64,000 nucleotides of DNA, taken from the NCBI RefSeq assembly GCF_964340395.1, contig NC_135551.1, positions 15,848,503-15,912,502 on the forward strand, given 5' to 3'. The stretch is from Glandiceps talaboti (lineage: Eukaryota; Hemichordata; Enteropneusta; Spengelidae). Shown here piece by piece: positions 28,643 through 39,709 of this stretch (its first letter is position 1; the number at the start of each line of letters is the position of its first letter). The notes beneath the pieces were generated by a model. The model did not search any database. It was not told where the DNA came from and was given only the letters and a program-made list of their open reading frames with translations. The position numbers and the translations under genes are program-made.

Positions 28643-28789
28643 GGGTCAAGGGTTAAGAGATATATGAAGGTCATGCTAGGTCAACGTATCTCACTGTACT
28701 GCAGACCAACCAATAATAAATTTACTAGAGTGTTGTTGTCTTTGTCAATGGTTGAAGGCAATGTACAGGTCATGCTAGGTCATAGGTCG
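28643..28789. promoter_or_regulatory. Cluster of nuclear-receptor-type half-sites (two DR4, two DR1)
   Basis: GGGTCA-A-GGGTTA (28643-28655) is DR1-like. AGGTCATGCTAGGTCA at 28668-28683 and again at 28767-28782 is two perfect AGGTCA hexamers four bases apart (DR4, the thyroid hormone receptor/LXR spacing). The second is followed one base later by AGGTCG (28784-28789), making a DR1. A CACGTG E-box lies at 28625-28630. Function is inferred from motif knowledge only; the two DR4 copies may derive from one local duplication. Confidence 0.45.
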
Positions 28790-30520
28790 TAACAGCTCAG
28801 CTAATTGTTTATATTAAATGTTAAGAAAACTATGTTACAAATAAGAAGTACGACTTAGTAGATATGTGAGAGACAGTGTATCTCATAGAATTCAGTGTTT
28901 GTACAAGTATACTGGATCCATTTGTGAACTGCCACTCTGGTTTATTACAAAATACACACAGGTTTACATTTTAAACATTAATAGCCAAAGTAATAATCGT
29001 TTGATAGTAACTCATATCATCAGTGGGCTGAGATTATGATATGAATATTTTGGTTTATGCAAAACATTTTCAATAACACTTTTAGATGTGAAGTCTTTAC
29101 GTCTTCACTGACTACATGTATAGTATAGGTTGTTTATCTATACAATATGTTAACATGACATGTTTTCATCTGTAATTACCTAACATAATCATTTACATGT
29201 TTAAAGTCAAATACAAGCATATTTATGTATTCCTTTATTTATTTATCTATATTGGGATATTTTGTAAGCAAATAATTTTAGTAAAAAATCAAACATGGCA
29301 ATTTCATATTTCTACAACAATGATTAAAGTACAATATTAATGATATTATATCATTCTTACTTAATTATCATATTCATATGCAGCTAACGTATCACCGTAG
29401 CAGTCCTTAATGTCAAGACCGTTGTCATAGGATGACATTAGACACAATCCAGAAAGTAGATTTATGTACGTAGTCTGCTCGGATATAGAGTTTCCCTTTG
29501 TCAGAATGTATTTATAGTTAAATCGAACAAGTAAAAGTACAGTAATAGTACAAAACAACTGAGTATAATATGAAAAGACTGTATACATTCGTCAACGTGT
29601 TAGATAGCATTACATAGGTTATACTACATTAAGCATTTTAACCTTGTATTTGTCATTCTGATATGAATTGTTGACCAGGATAGATAGAAAACTCAACACA
29701 AAAAAAGTTGAACTACTTGTACAATAAGTTGCTTACAATTATACTAAACTGAAATAAGATTTAAAATAAACTACTACAACGTTATCATTGAACGGTTACA
29801 GATGTTCTACACAACATTTCAAGACATTCAATTAAATTATTTATCGCTTTGTTTGTTCTTTTTTTCTTTTGCTTTCAGTGATACATTGTACATTGACTTT
29901 TCTTTGGTATACAATGAACGTTTTCAGTCAGCATTTACCAGTTAATGTTAACAACAATGCCAGTAACTTAATCATACAACAATTAGTCGACTGATAGCGT
30001 TTACTCCAATTGTTACTGATAACATTTAAAACAAATAAACAAACTGTCTAGTCTGGTCTATAGGTGATCATATAACACACTTTAAGCGTATAAAACCAAC
30101 ATCAACATCAATTGAAAGTAAATATATGTAATCCATAACATGTAAAGAAAATAACAATCCAGTGAAACGTTTATTGTCTGGTCTGGTCTGGTATGGTCTG
30201 GTATGGTCTGGTCTGGAGGTGATTTCCACACGAGATACACATGCATATGGGATATGAGCAGACCGATACCATACACGATTCATAATGTGATATCAAATCA
30301 AAATATTAACTTTTCGTGCTAATTTAACTTATGTATTGGTTGTCCTATGTACATCTTGTATAGATGTTGTAAGGGAATAACACTTTGTTTCAATATTTCA
30401 TGGATATTCAACGGCCTCGACAACATTGTATACACTAACTATGATGATTTCTCTGATCTGTGACAAATGACGGTATAATGATTGACTACACTCTTATTTA
30501 CGACGACGTTATGAAGTATC
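28790..30520. other. Intergenic, AT-rich, no gene recognised
   Basis: No convincing exon on either strand. A short GTCTG/GTATG tandem patch occurs at 30176-30217. Small ORFs here lack family motifs. Confidence 0.5.
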
Positions 30521-31331
30521 CACAGTGAACCTTGTACATCCTAGCACTAAGATGTGCACATCCTAGTGGTCATATCAAATGCTAGTGCTTGGAAGAAGAG
30601 TACAGCTAGCTATGTACCGGCTGTGTGCCCCATAGCCCAGTTACAGCACAGGGGCTTGGAATTGCCCATACTTGTTTACAAAAAAGTGTTTTTTTTTGTT
30701 TATTGTTTACTTTCTTTCTTTACCTTTCAAGCCCCTGTGGTTACAGGTTATAGTTTTCCACAGCCCTGGTACATGGTTGTGAAAAATATACATGATGCAT
30801 AGATGCGGGATACCACATCTTTGCCATGACTGTTTAGCACATCCCAGTACCATGGTCGTGTACTGCACACAGTTATGCACACACACACATGTAAAAGCTA
30901 TGGTGGAATGGTACCCTGTTGCAACCCTTCTGCTCATATCCGACTAGCATTGCTCACACAGCTGGTAAATGGCTGTGGAAAATACCGCTGTTACAGCCAT
31001 GTTGATATGCATGTAGCTGGTTCATGGCTATGGGAAATACCTACGTTACAGCTTTGCTCACAGCTGGTATATGGCTGTTGGAAAAGCTTGTGTACCCGGA
31101 CGTCATAAAAATCTATACTGCATTGGTATCTTAATATCTGTATTACATTGATGTTGGCATACTAATGTGTTCAATCTAGGTATGTTACACCTAGTGTGTT
31201 GGCCAGGGCTGTTACAGGGATATTGTACACATAGCTGGTACAGCCCCGTGGCTCCCCTGAGCTTGTACAGCTATGTGCACAACCCTGTCCTTGGTACGTG
31301 AATGTTACAGAGATGTGCATGGTTCACTGTG
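30521..31331. mobile_element. 811-bp TIR element with internal degenerate tandem repeats
   Basis: The left end CACAGTGAACCTTGTACATC is matched by the reversed right end CACAGTGAACCATGCACATC (18 of 20). The interior repeats a theme built on ACAGCTGGTA-ATGGCTGTGG at 30766, 30957, 31013, 31054 and 31230, in degenerate copies. No transposase frame and no clear target duplication were seen. Confidence 0.6.
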
Positions 31332-31740
31332 CTAGATCATGTCTTTAGTAATCGTGAAAGTTCACAATCATATACATTTTAGTTGTTATAGCATTGCCAC
31401 ATCTAGTATATGGAGAGTTACTGCTCATTCAAAGATGTTTATTCCAATAGTTCCGTTGTTAATTGTATGGGGGAAAGAGGAGATGGCTTGACTTGGTCTG
31501 TATTTGTATCTAAATGAATAAAAAAGGGAGTATTAGACAAGATTAGTCATTAGTACTATGATACATGTACATATGATACTGTAAAACAAATCGAAGTGTG
31601 CTTTCAAATTATTTAAATTTCGACAGAAATAGTATCCGTGATTTCCTGACTTGAAGGTATTTTGTCCACCATGTAACTGATTTGTGATTCTCTCTTTTTG
31701 CCTCTCTAGGCGTACGATCTCAACTATCCACTTACCATGA
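31332..31740. other. 3' flank of the Roco gene
   Basis: Holds the presumed 3' UTR on the minus side. An apparent frame over 31533-31763 overlaps the end of the DED exon in another frame and is probably not coding. I saw no clear minus-strand AATAAA. Confidence 0.4.
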
Positions 31741-32023
31741 CTAATTACTTTTCTTGTAGTCATTGATCAATGCAACCAATTGTTTTCTGCCAATTCTTTT
31801 GAGTAACGTCTCAAGGAAATCCAAATTATTTGCTGCAATCACTGCCTTGTCCTGTAGATATATGAATATATCTACAGGGTCACTCAATCTTTCCAATTCA
31901 CCCCGTGGAATTTCCTGATCTTTGAGCAATTTCCTCATTTTCTTGACGTCCTTCTTCTCAAGTCTATCACCGATGTCTACGTAGAGAATACGTAAGGGGT
32001 GAATATACCCAGTTCCACGTTCT
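31741..32023 (-). CDS. Roco terminal exon: death effector domain
   Basis: 94 codons after CGTACTTTCAG. The DED pattern is complete: LRILYVDIGDRLEKKDVKKM (helices 1-2), GELERLSDPVDIFIYLQDK (helices 3-4), LDFLETLLKRIGRKQLVALI (helices 5-6). DED members such as FADD share the LER---DLF--L and LL--I-R-DL patterns. The TAG stop is at 31741-31743, with only a short tail after helix 6. Confidence 0.88.
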
Positions 32024-33024
32024 CTGAAAGTACGAAATATGATAACTGTGCAAGTTCATGTAATATGATTCAATCTTCCAAGTAATCTGATTCATACTAT
32101 TTATAATATTTCATTGTGTTCTTGATACAGGGAAATACTAGCTATATTCTTCGATAAAGACATGATATGATCAGTCTTGGTATATGGCATGGAAGTGTAA
32201 TGCAGCAGGGATCACAAGAGCATTGCGTTGTATGGATTAGGTAGGCGTGTACAGCCATAACCTATGAGACACCAATATTTTCCTTGTCTGTGTTTATACA
32301 TACGCGGCGAGCTTACACACGAGAGCAAAATATTACGGTTTTTTTCAAAAATTACATGCACTAAATGAACTGCTTTGACTGTTTTGTAGTAATCCGACAC
32401 ATTGAGGTGGCAGAGATTATTTGAGTGTCAATCGTGAGAGTTCAGTTCCTCTCAATACTGGGATGTATAATGTGAACGATCCACATCTCTCCATGGTCGT
32501 ATAGTTATTCATTGCTAGGTTATAAAGGGTTTACTACCGTTTCCTACCTACCATTTAAAGGATGGGATTGAGTGTCTGTAAAGCAGTACTTTACAGTTGT
32601 GTACACATTTTTAAGTCCGTTGTAAAATCATAAATCCAATGGGAAATTGTGGATGGTTTGTTAATTTTACTTACCTACGGCTATCGTGTCTCGTCGCATC
32701 TATAGCTTCAAGATAATAATAAAAAAAGGAAGGTTAGGACATTTGCTTAAATGCTGAATGTGTGAACTTGTCATTCATTCCTCTAAGCGTCTGAGCTTGA
32801 ACTGGAAATTATTTCAATTAATAAATAGTATCCTTAAAATACCTGACATGATATAAATGATTTAAAGTTCGCTTTCTTACGGATACTTTCCCCATAGAAT
32901 ACTAAACAAAAATGTAAATATAAATTATTAATTATGGTAATATGTAGGAGTGTGTGCAAATACAAACACCATACAATTATTTCGCGTTCTTAGTTTATAG
33001 TTGTTTCCTTTGTTTGTTTGTCTG

Positions 33025-33063
<39 letters not shown>

Positions 33064-34686
33064 TTGTTTGTTTGTTTGTTTGTTCACATTTCAACTTTGT
33101 GTGTTTATGATAGAGATTTCTCTACAAGGCAAACATGAATTTTTCGAAATAAAGAGCGCAAATACGGATATCTCATATTTGTTATCCTTTCAATAACACT
33201 TACTTGCAATTGTAGAATACCATATCCTCAAATCTTCTACCTTGAAAGGAATACGACTTCTGCTACAAATGACCTGCCCTTTCCTGAGAAGACCACCAAC
33301 ACTTGTATCGATGGCAACACATTTATCATCAACGTCGTCGACACGTGGTATCAATTTACCTGGTTCATGATGCTTACAAGGACACTTCAAACTGGCACGA
33401 TAAGATAAACCAGGACAATAGGTTTTAATCAATGCTGACAATTCTGCCTCTACTGTTTCCCTGATGTTTGTCACCATCTCAGGGTTTAGCTCTGTGATAT
33501 GTCTTCCTCCCAGTGACAGTACTCTCATCTCAATATCAGAACCAGTTTTACACAGAGTGACCTGGACAATTCCATCGTTATTTCTTGGTATACGAGAACG
33601 GTGTTTCACTAACACTGGATTCTGGAGCCATTTTCTGGAGCATCTCACGACCAATTTGTAATACAGTCCCTCGGGCAGGAAATTACCAGGGAAGTGGAAG
33701 TAAATAGGGCAACAGGCTATACTATCTGTAGGACAAATGATGTCGTCTTTCTCGTCGTTACCTTTTGTGAGAAGGGATGGTAGATAATAGACATTCGACT
33801 GAGGACTAGCATATGTTGCTGGGCAAGGTACATAACACAGGATGTCAAACTTTTCCATTATCTTCAGGAGAATTTCCTTGTCATGTATACGACCTTTCTC
33901 TTCGAGTATATGATCCATTAGACTCTCATGTATACACCCTTCACTAGACACTTCATCAACCATGTTGTGAAGTTTGGTTGGTAAACGTAAGCTTGGTAGC
34001 TTTTGGGTAATAACCAGCTTGAATAGGTTGACTAACCATCCGACATCTAGGATAACCGTATCCTTAAGCTCTGGCTCAGCAACATAATGTACGATCTCGC
34101 CCACACTGTGGTAAAATTCCAAAGCCTTATCTACATCTTCTCGTTTCATATTTATTCTCTCTCCTATTTCGTAAACCTCGTGTAGCTTTAACACCTGTTG
34201 TTTTAGCTTTCTGAATGTGAGTTCAAGGTGAATCCACTTTACAGGTACTTCGCCAAGGAAGAAATATTCCTCTGCCAGCCACTTGATCTGTTGACGGAGT
34301 TCTTCGATCTTCGGATCGGACGGTGTGTCTCCCTTTCTCGATTTGTTGTCAATGGCAATCATGTCAACAAGATGCACACTGGCAGCTACACAATGTTTAC
34401 GTATGTAGTCTTTGATGTCTTGTAGTCGTTCCTCTGCCAATTGTTCTCTATTACGACCCTGAAAAAATGATATACCGAAATATATGTACAGTGTACACAA
34501 ATTAGGCATCTAGGGTCCATGTATTACAATTCTGTAACCTTTAATCCAAATACTTTAGTCAATTTCACGGCAAAGAAAATAAATCCATTTTATAAACGAT
34601 TCTGTGATAACTGAACTGAGGTTCAGTAGTGCTATGGGCGGCGTGGTGAAATGTCTGTGAGTATGAATATATATATGTGTGTGTAT

Positions 34687-34734
<48 letters not shown>

Positions 34735-35470
34735 CTGTGTTGGCTGGCGAGGTACGGTGGGTGAACCATTTAAAGTCAAAAACCGCCAGACCAATTGTAT
34801 TGGTATTTGGTAAGGACTTTACTTATGGAGTGTAGATGAATATTTTTTTTAAATGAAATTAATGAGCGCAGTCGAATGCACGTTTTACCCAAGAGAGTGA
34901 TATTTCAAATCGTTTAAAAAGCAATAATTTATTTTGCACGTCATCAACAATATAATAGACATTTGTGTTTAGTCAATGCAATGTGCGTCTGTCCCTGATT
35001 GTAGTTTTATATTTTATACGGATCAAAACATCTTTAAAACCTTAGGTCACGAACTATATAGCAAACCGACCTTATCAAGTAGATCTTTCTTTGTTCCAAC
35101 TATGATAACTGGTGGCGCTGTAACGGAATACCTTGCTGCCTGTGCTCCACTTGAAGGGGAATCATCGGGTCTTGCATGGGCATGAATGGAATTCATCCAG
35201 AAGGAGAGGAAATCTGAAAATGTATGGAAACTATGTTCTAGGCACAACTGTTTTAGCTGTCTGAGTAATCATTTTCATTTATCCATTAATCAGTTTACCT
35301 GTTTCCGCCTGTCAGAATACACCGATAACACACACACAGACACACATATACATACATATACATACATACATACATACATATACACAGACACACAAACAAA
35401 CAGACACATACACACACGCACGCGCACACACACACACATACATACATACATACATACATACATACATACA

Positions 35471-35501
<31 letters not shown>

Positions 35502-36646
35502 TGCATTACTAGTATTAGGAAAGCAACTCAACCACGCAAATCTATCGCTATCATCAATGTCCATATTTGATATTACCATGTGATTTACGAGTATATGATT
35601 TTGATAACCAACCTTTGACACTCCATTCATCTCTCCATGGTCCTTCAGCTTTGCTTGATAAGATTTCATCCAGTGTTTTTGTGAGATCCGTTACAAGTAT
35701 GTAGATGACTCGACTTGTCAGGAATACCTATGGAATGGAGTAAAAAGTCGAGTTGTGTTATGAATAACAATGCTTTTCCTATTAATATAATTGATAAATG
35801 TTTGTTATTGATTAATATAAAACTACATGGAAGACGATAGGATAGTATTTTTAGTATTTTAAAATTGAATTGTGAAATAACATTAGTTTAGTATATATAC
35901 GTCACCAGTCGTCCTCTAGAATTCATGAAATAGAATACTGTAAATCTCCGTCGATTTCTTGCATTTGTTGATGGCTACTTCTGGTTTAAGATCAGTATCC
36001 AGTCAAATACGTAGATCATTAATACATTCTAATATGTACAAGTACACACATAGAAGCAAAATAATATATTCGACCATAGCCTTATTAAATGTCAAGTAAT
36101 ACTAAAATGCCCAACTATTACATGTTACCACTTTGACGTGAAACAGACGTGCATGAGCCCATCGACATCATTGCCGTGATGTTGTTATGAATCATGTATG
36201 AATACAAAGAGTTTGTGATCAAACAGCTGTTACGTACTGTAAAAAACTTCCCTTCTTCTATAACAATGTTTTGTTCAATAATTCGTTCGATTTGTTACTT
36301 AGTCTTCAACACACCCTTATCAAGATATTGAGATGTCAGCAATCATTGTGATGAAGATATAAATAGAATTATATTATATCATGCTACTATGTGCCATTCT
36401 GATTGGATAATAACTGTGGTAAAACCCATTTTACCACGACTGGAAATGGTAAAATGGGCCCCTAAACTAGCATATGAATAGTACATACAAGCTGAATGTG
36501 GAAACCAATTAAAGGGGGGGGGGGTTGACTATTAGGAAAATATGGGATTTAAAATAAATTAATAAATAAACAATATGTAATATATCAAACCCAGCTAGCC
36601 AGGGGACCATGTAGAACGGCTCGAGTCCATGTTTTGTGTTCATGCA

Positions 36647-36684
<38 letters not shown>

Positions 36685-39600
36685 TGGGGCGACATGAACG
36701 TATCCACTCATCAAAATATGCTCGTTCCCAACGATATATTATCGACGATCTTTTTCTGTACGTACGAATTCGCCTTTTCAGGCATACAAATAACCACAGA
36801 ATCACATTTAGAAGAAATAGACACATATTTTGATATAATATAATAGGAATAACCCCCGCGAAGGCGGGTATACACTCGAATTTGGTACAATTCGCTCCAT
36901 ATAGCACTCGCCATTCGGCTCATGCTATATGTCGCGAATTGTACCAAAATCTCGTGTATACCCGCCTTCGGCGGGGGTTATTGCTTAAATACCTGATGTG
37001 TTGTATAGTATAAACTCTGTCCTGCAGAATCCCATAGACTGAAGTATAGGTCAGGTTTATCAGCGTCTTTAACCTCGCGTAGACGTCTCTGTATGCGTTC
37101 ACTAAACGTTTCTTCATCTTCATCTTCCCAAAACGTGGAACGAGCCTTACCTATCTTCAAGTCATCGATGATTCCTGTTGTTTTACCAAATGTTGTTGTA
37201 GGTTTGACATGTGTTTTCTGCGATTCTTGTTTCTTAATTCCAAACAAAAGGGCGTCTTCCATCAACTTTCTCGTTTCATCGATTGAACGTTCTCCTTGGT
37301 ATTGATCAGTCTTCGATTCTTAGTCAAGATATAAAGTATGAAGATGTTTAAATGTTCGAATAGGGATTACTGTTAAAATGTGCATAATGTTGTGGTTAAA
37401 ATATTAACACATGTATACATTCTAACTGTTTTCCTCGTAATGTTATAATTCCTTTCATTTTTTATAATATGAAACATCTTTTAACAATGAAAATTAAGTG
37501 TTGTACTTTGTTGTCTGATGATGTACTGTACCAGATATGAAGAAAAGAAATATTCTGAATGAATAGAATCGGTAGTTAACAGCACTCTAGGTTAAGAATA
37601 TGTCACATATGGATATTATTCAATAACTATGATAGTCAATGGCCCGAGAGGGTTACCATACCGTTCACCCTCCCAAAATCTCCGACATCTGTATTTTTGT
37701 TCATTGGAGAGTGATGAATAAGAAAGAGAAAACGGCAACCACTTCTGGTCCACGAAATATAAGGTTTAGTCTTGCCGTATATATGAGTGTCATTTAATTT
37801 CGCGCCTCTCTCTCTTTAAAATATTGTTTTCATGCTTGATTTACAATATGAATAATTCATCACTAAATAAGTAGATAGCCTTATCACAATTTACATTTCT
37901 TCTATCAACTGCTCCAATCAACATATTGATACCCACTGATACCTAAATTATTACAGATTTGAATTTGGCGTATATTTGACAGTTATCAGACATGAAAATA
38001 TGATGTATTCTAGTTTCCATTCATGTCTTAAACACTATTTTCACTAAAGATTACATTGAAAGAATGGTTTAATGTCAGAGAAGACTCAACAGATTGTTCG
38101 CAACATTTGTTAGTTGATTTCAGGTGAGACAATTATTGTAAAACATATCTTGGAAAAGACACCGTCAGAATTGTGTCACAGACATTGGAATATTTCTATC
38201 GCCAATGTCTCAATACGATAAAATAATTTCAAAATTGGCCGTCCCTGTATGTGTATACTAGAGCAATTTATACCATAAGTCCTAGATGTACATATACTAT
38301 ATCGTACTTATTTACAATGATGCCAATTACTTTCCATGCCATTCGTTAATCTTTGAAAAACTAAATAAATGACCATATGTGAATAACGTGTTGATATAAG
38401 GACAGTGTTGTGATTAGAAATGTTCATCAGCTTGGTAGATCAAATGATTTTACAAAGGTTATAAAGCACAAGCAGTTCAAATATTTTAACATAATGAGCT
38501 TTAGATCTGTCGTGGTCGACGATCATCATGAGAATGACAAATTTCATAGCTACAGCTGAGCACTAAGCGGCGGTACGGTATGATCACCCGATTGTAGATA
38601 TCACTGAACGACCTAACATCTACAATATGCTGATCATACCGCCACCTAGTGGTCAACTGTAACTATGGAATGTGTCATTCCGATGAGGCTCGTCGAGGAA
38701 GGTAGTTCGAAAGCTCATTGCCAAAAACCATCAACTGCTTGTGTGTTATAACCTTGGTAAATCAATATTTGTTATATTATGACGCCATAACCGAACAACA
38801 TTGGATTAAAACAATAGTCTGACCTTGAAATCAAATTAAATAGTGTTATCACTAACATTTCACACTGTAGTGTTATTTATTATTTTCATTTAGTCAATTA
38901 CCCTGTATTTTTCGCCAAATTGTTCACAAAGTAATTAAGTGAGAGTCACGTCGACATATATTAGCTTGGATTAATTACATCAATTATTTAAGTGATAATT
39001 GTTATCTTTTACCCGATATTGAGATTATGGTATAGGAACGAATAAGACTATGAATTCGAAGATCCTGCTCCTGTATTGCTTTCTGTGTTCGGAAACTAGT
39101 GAAGCCGTTAGGTACAAGGCAAGACACATGTCCTCACTAAGTTCAAAGTCATCTCTGGCGAACCTTCCGTTCGGTCTCAATTTCACTCTTGTTTTTGGTT
39201 GATGTAGCAGATCGTAATAATTTCGACCCCTTCCACGCCGACTTCTTGTCATTCGAGTCGTCATAATAACAGATTATTGAATAGCTAGAAAAAACCTAAC
39301 ACTTTATATCCCAATTTCTTTCAAAAACTGTCACTTGATCACGTGACTAACATGACATCATGAATAATAATGAGCTAATTATAATACTGTAAGCTTGACT
39401 TATATTACTCACACACCTTTTATAACCCATTCCGTTATGTCAATTTCATAAACATCAGCTCCATCTGTACTGAAATGTTCACTCTTAAAAACTTCTTTTA
39501 AAAGGCTTCTCTTCGTTGATGTCTTTCCAGCACCAAAAGCTCCAACTAGCATAATTCGACCACGATACAACTTTTTCTTCGTGTCTGGAAATTCAGCTGC

Positions 39601-39696
39601 ACGTTGAAGGTCCTTTTTATTGTAGATAAAACATAGCTTGGGATTTTTAGCTTGTAGGATTATGATTTTGCCTATTTGAGGTGTCTCTTTAAATAC
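31741..39696 (-). CDS. Roco-family GTPase, Roc-COR-DED (5' end unresolved)
   Basis: Exons in order: 39696-39417, 37318-36993, 35727-35613, 35213-35071, 34458-33204, 32901-32881, 32699-32675 and 32023-31741. They join in compatible phases to 2448 nt, 815 residues plus TAG. Roc GTPase: G1 GAFGAGKTS at about residue 52, G3 DSAGQ at about 190, G4 TKKD at about 281. COR region (about 370-600): VGEIVHYVAEPELKDTVIL and DVGWLVNLFKLV. A C-terminal death effector domain spans about 730-812. Roco proteins are GTP-regulated dimers; a DED binds other DEDs in caspase or adaptor signalling, so this product is probably an innate-immune or death-signalling switch (inference). The first exon could begin at ATG 39708, or be spliced at CAG 39699-39697 to upstream exons that I could not prove. 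Confidence 0.9.
32675..32699 (-). CDS. Roco microexon, 25 nt
   Basis: A 25-nt exon between CTTGAAGCTATAG and GTAAGTAAA, phase 1 in and phase 2 out, which is the phase the DED exon needs. It adds H-ATRHDSR to the linker. Skipping it alone would break the frame; skipping both microexons would also break it. Confidence 0.7.
32881..32901 (-). CDS. Roco microexon, 21 nt
   Basis: TATTCTATGGGGAAAGTATC plus one C, between TTTTTGTTTAG and GTAAGAAAG. It keeps phase 1 in and out and adds I-FYGESI to the linker between COR and DED. The fit of phase, acceptor and donor supports it. Confidence 0.7.
33004..33083. repeat. TCTG/TTTG microsatellite in a Roco intron
   Basis: A TTTG run, then (TCTG)n, then (TTTG)n, between the COR exon and the first microexon. 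Confidence 0.9.
33204..34458 (-). CDS. Roco exon with end of Roc and the whole COR region
   Basis: One 1255-nt exon, 418 codons. It starts GRNREQLAEERLQDIKDYI after TTTTTTCAG. WLAEEYFFLGEVPVKWIHLE and the EDVDKALEFYHSVGEIVHY block are hallmarks of the COR dimerisation domain. The C-terminal part holds a Cys/His cluster (CPCKHHEPGK) and VICSRSRIPF. The donor after ATTGCAA is GTAAGTG, phase 1. The frame is intact. Confidence 0.95.
34672..34733. repeat. (GT)n microsatellite in a Roco intron
   Basis: About 20 dinucleotide units in the intron between the G4 and COR exons. Confidence 0.95.
35071..35213 (-). CDS. Roco exon with G4 (TKKD)
   Basis: DFLSFWMNSIHAHARPDDSP is followed by PPVIIVGTKKDLLDK, giving the guanine-specifying TKKD, a common variant of NKxD in Roc domains. 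Acceptor CATTTTCAG, donor GTCGGTTTG, phases 1 and 0. Confidence 0.92.
35331..35500. repeat. CA / CATA compound microsatellite in a Roco intron
   Basis: (CA)n, mixed CATA and CACA, then a clean (CATA)n of about 16 units, in the intron between exons 35613-35727 and 35071-35213. All long frames across it are repeat artefacts. Confidence 0.95.
35613..35727 (-). CDS. Roco exon between G3 and G4
   Basis: VFLTSRVIYILVTDLTKTLD continues the Roc fold after HQ: the strand following switch II, as in other Roc domains (HQVF, then YLLV-D-type text). Acceptor TTCCATAG, donor GTTGGTTATC, phases 0 and 1. Confidence 0.9.
36648..36684. repeat. (GT)n microsatellite in a Roco intron
   Basis: A short GT run, about 160 bp from the hairpin element at 36848. 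Confidence 0.9.
36848..36982. mobile_element. 135-bp near-perfect hairpin element
   Basis: Arms of about 60 bp: AATAACCCCCGCGAAGGCGG at the left is mirrored at the right end, and GGTACAATTCGC recurs inward. The loop is only a few bases. It is GC-rich in an AT-rich intron, which marks it as inserted. Its inner edge stops 10 bp from the exon donor at 36992. Confidence 0.8.
36993..37318 (-). CDS. Roco exon with G3 / switch II
   Basis: The acceptor CTTGACTAAG joins in phase 1 to the P-loop exon (WVIK-E-SKTDQ). A long acidic, hydrophilic insert precedes the G3 strand: DLYFSLWDSAGQSLYYTTHQ. The exon ends in phase 0 at CAG/GTATTTAAG. Ten bases into the intron a hairpin element begins. Confidence 0.9.
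38441..38771. mobile_element. 331-bp foldback element in the Roco intron
   Basis: Arms of about 155 bp read the same on opposite strands: AAAGGTTATAA-GCACAAGCAG, AATGAGCTTT, CATAGCTACAGCTGA and GGCGGTA-TATGATCA on the left against their reverse complements on the right. The centre lies near 38600. No frame is present. Confidence 0.8.
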
Positions 39697-39708
39697 CTGG
39701 TCACACAT
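39417..39708 (-). CDS. Roco exon with P-loop (G1) and G2 region
   Basis: Encodes a linker, then KLYRGRIMLVGAFGAGKTS, the Walker A/G1 motif with preceding beta strand. STDGADVYEIDITEW follows, where the G2/switch I Thr of Roc domains lies. It ends phase 1 before GTGTGTGAG. An in-frame ATG at 39708-39706 follows an upstream in-frame stop; an alternative acceptor CAG sits four codons inside it. Either the protein starts here or this is an internal exon. Confidence 0.88.
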
Positions 39709-39709
39709 A

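Noticed and set aside
33464-34425. Plus-strand ORFs opposite the COR exon
   Set aside because: Antisense shadows of a well-supported coding exon.
35290-35669. Cys-Met-Tyr-Val repeat frames near the Roco exons
   Set aside because: Translation of the CATA microsatellite; only the terminal part of one frame, 35613-35727, is a true exon and is listed as such in its own frame.
39025-39264. Extra Roco exon (FARDDFELSEDMCLALYLTAS)
   Set aside because: It looks protein-like and lies in the right intron, but the P-loop and G3 exons already join in phase (G + AA = Glu) without it, and no GT donor follows. Left as an unexplained ORF.
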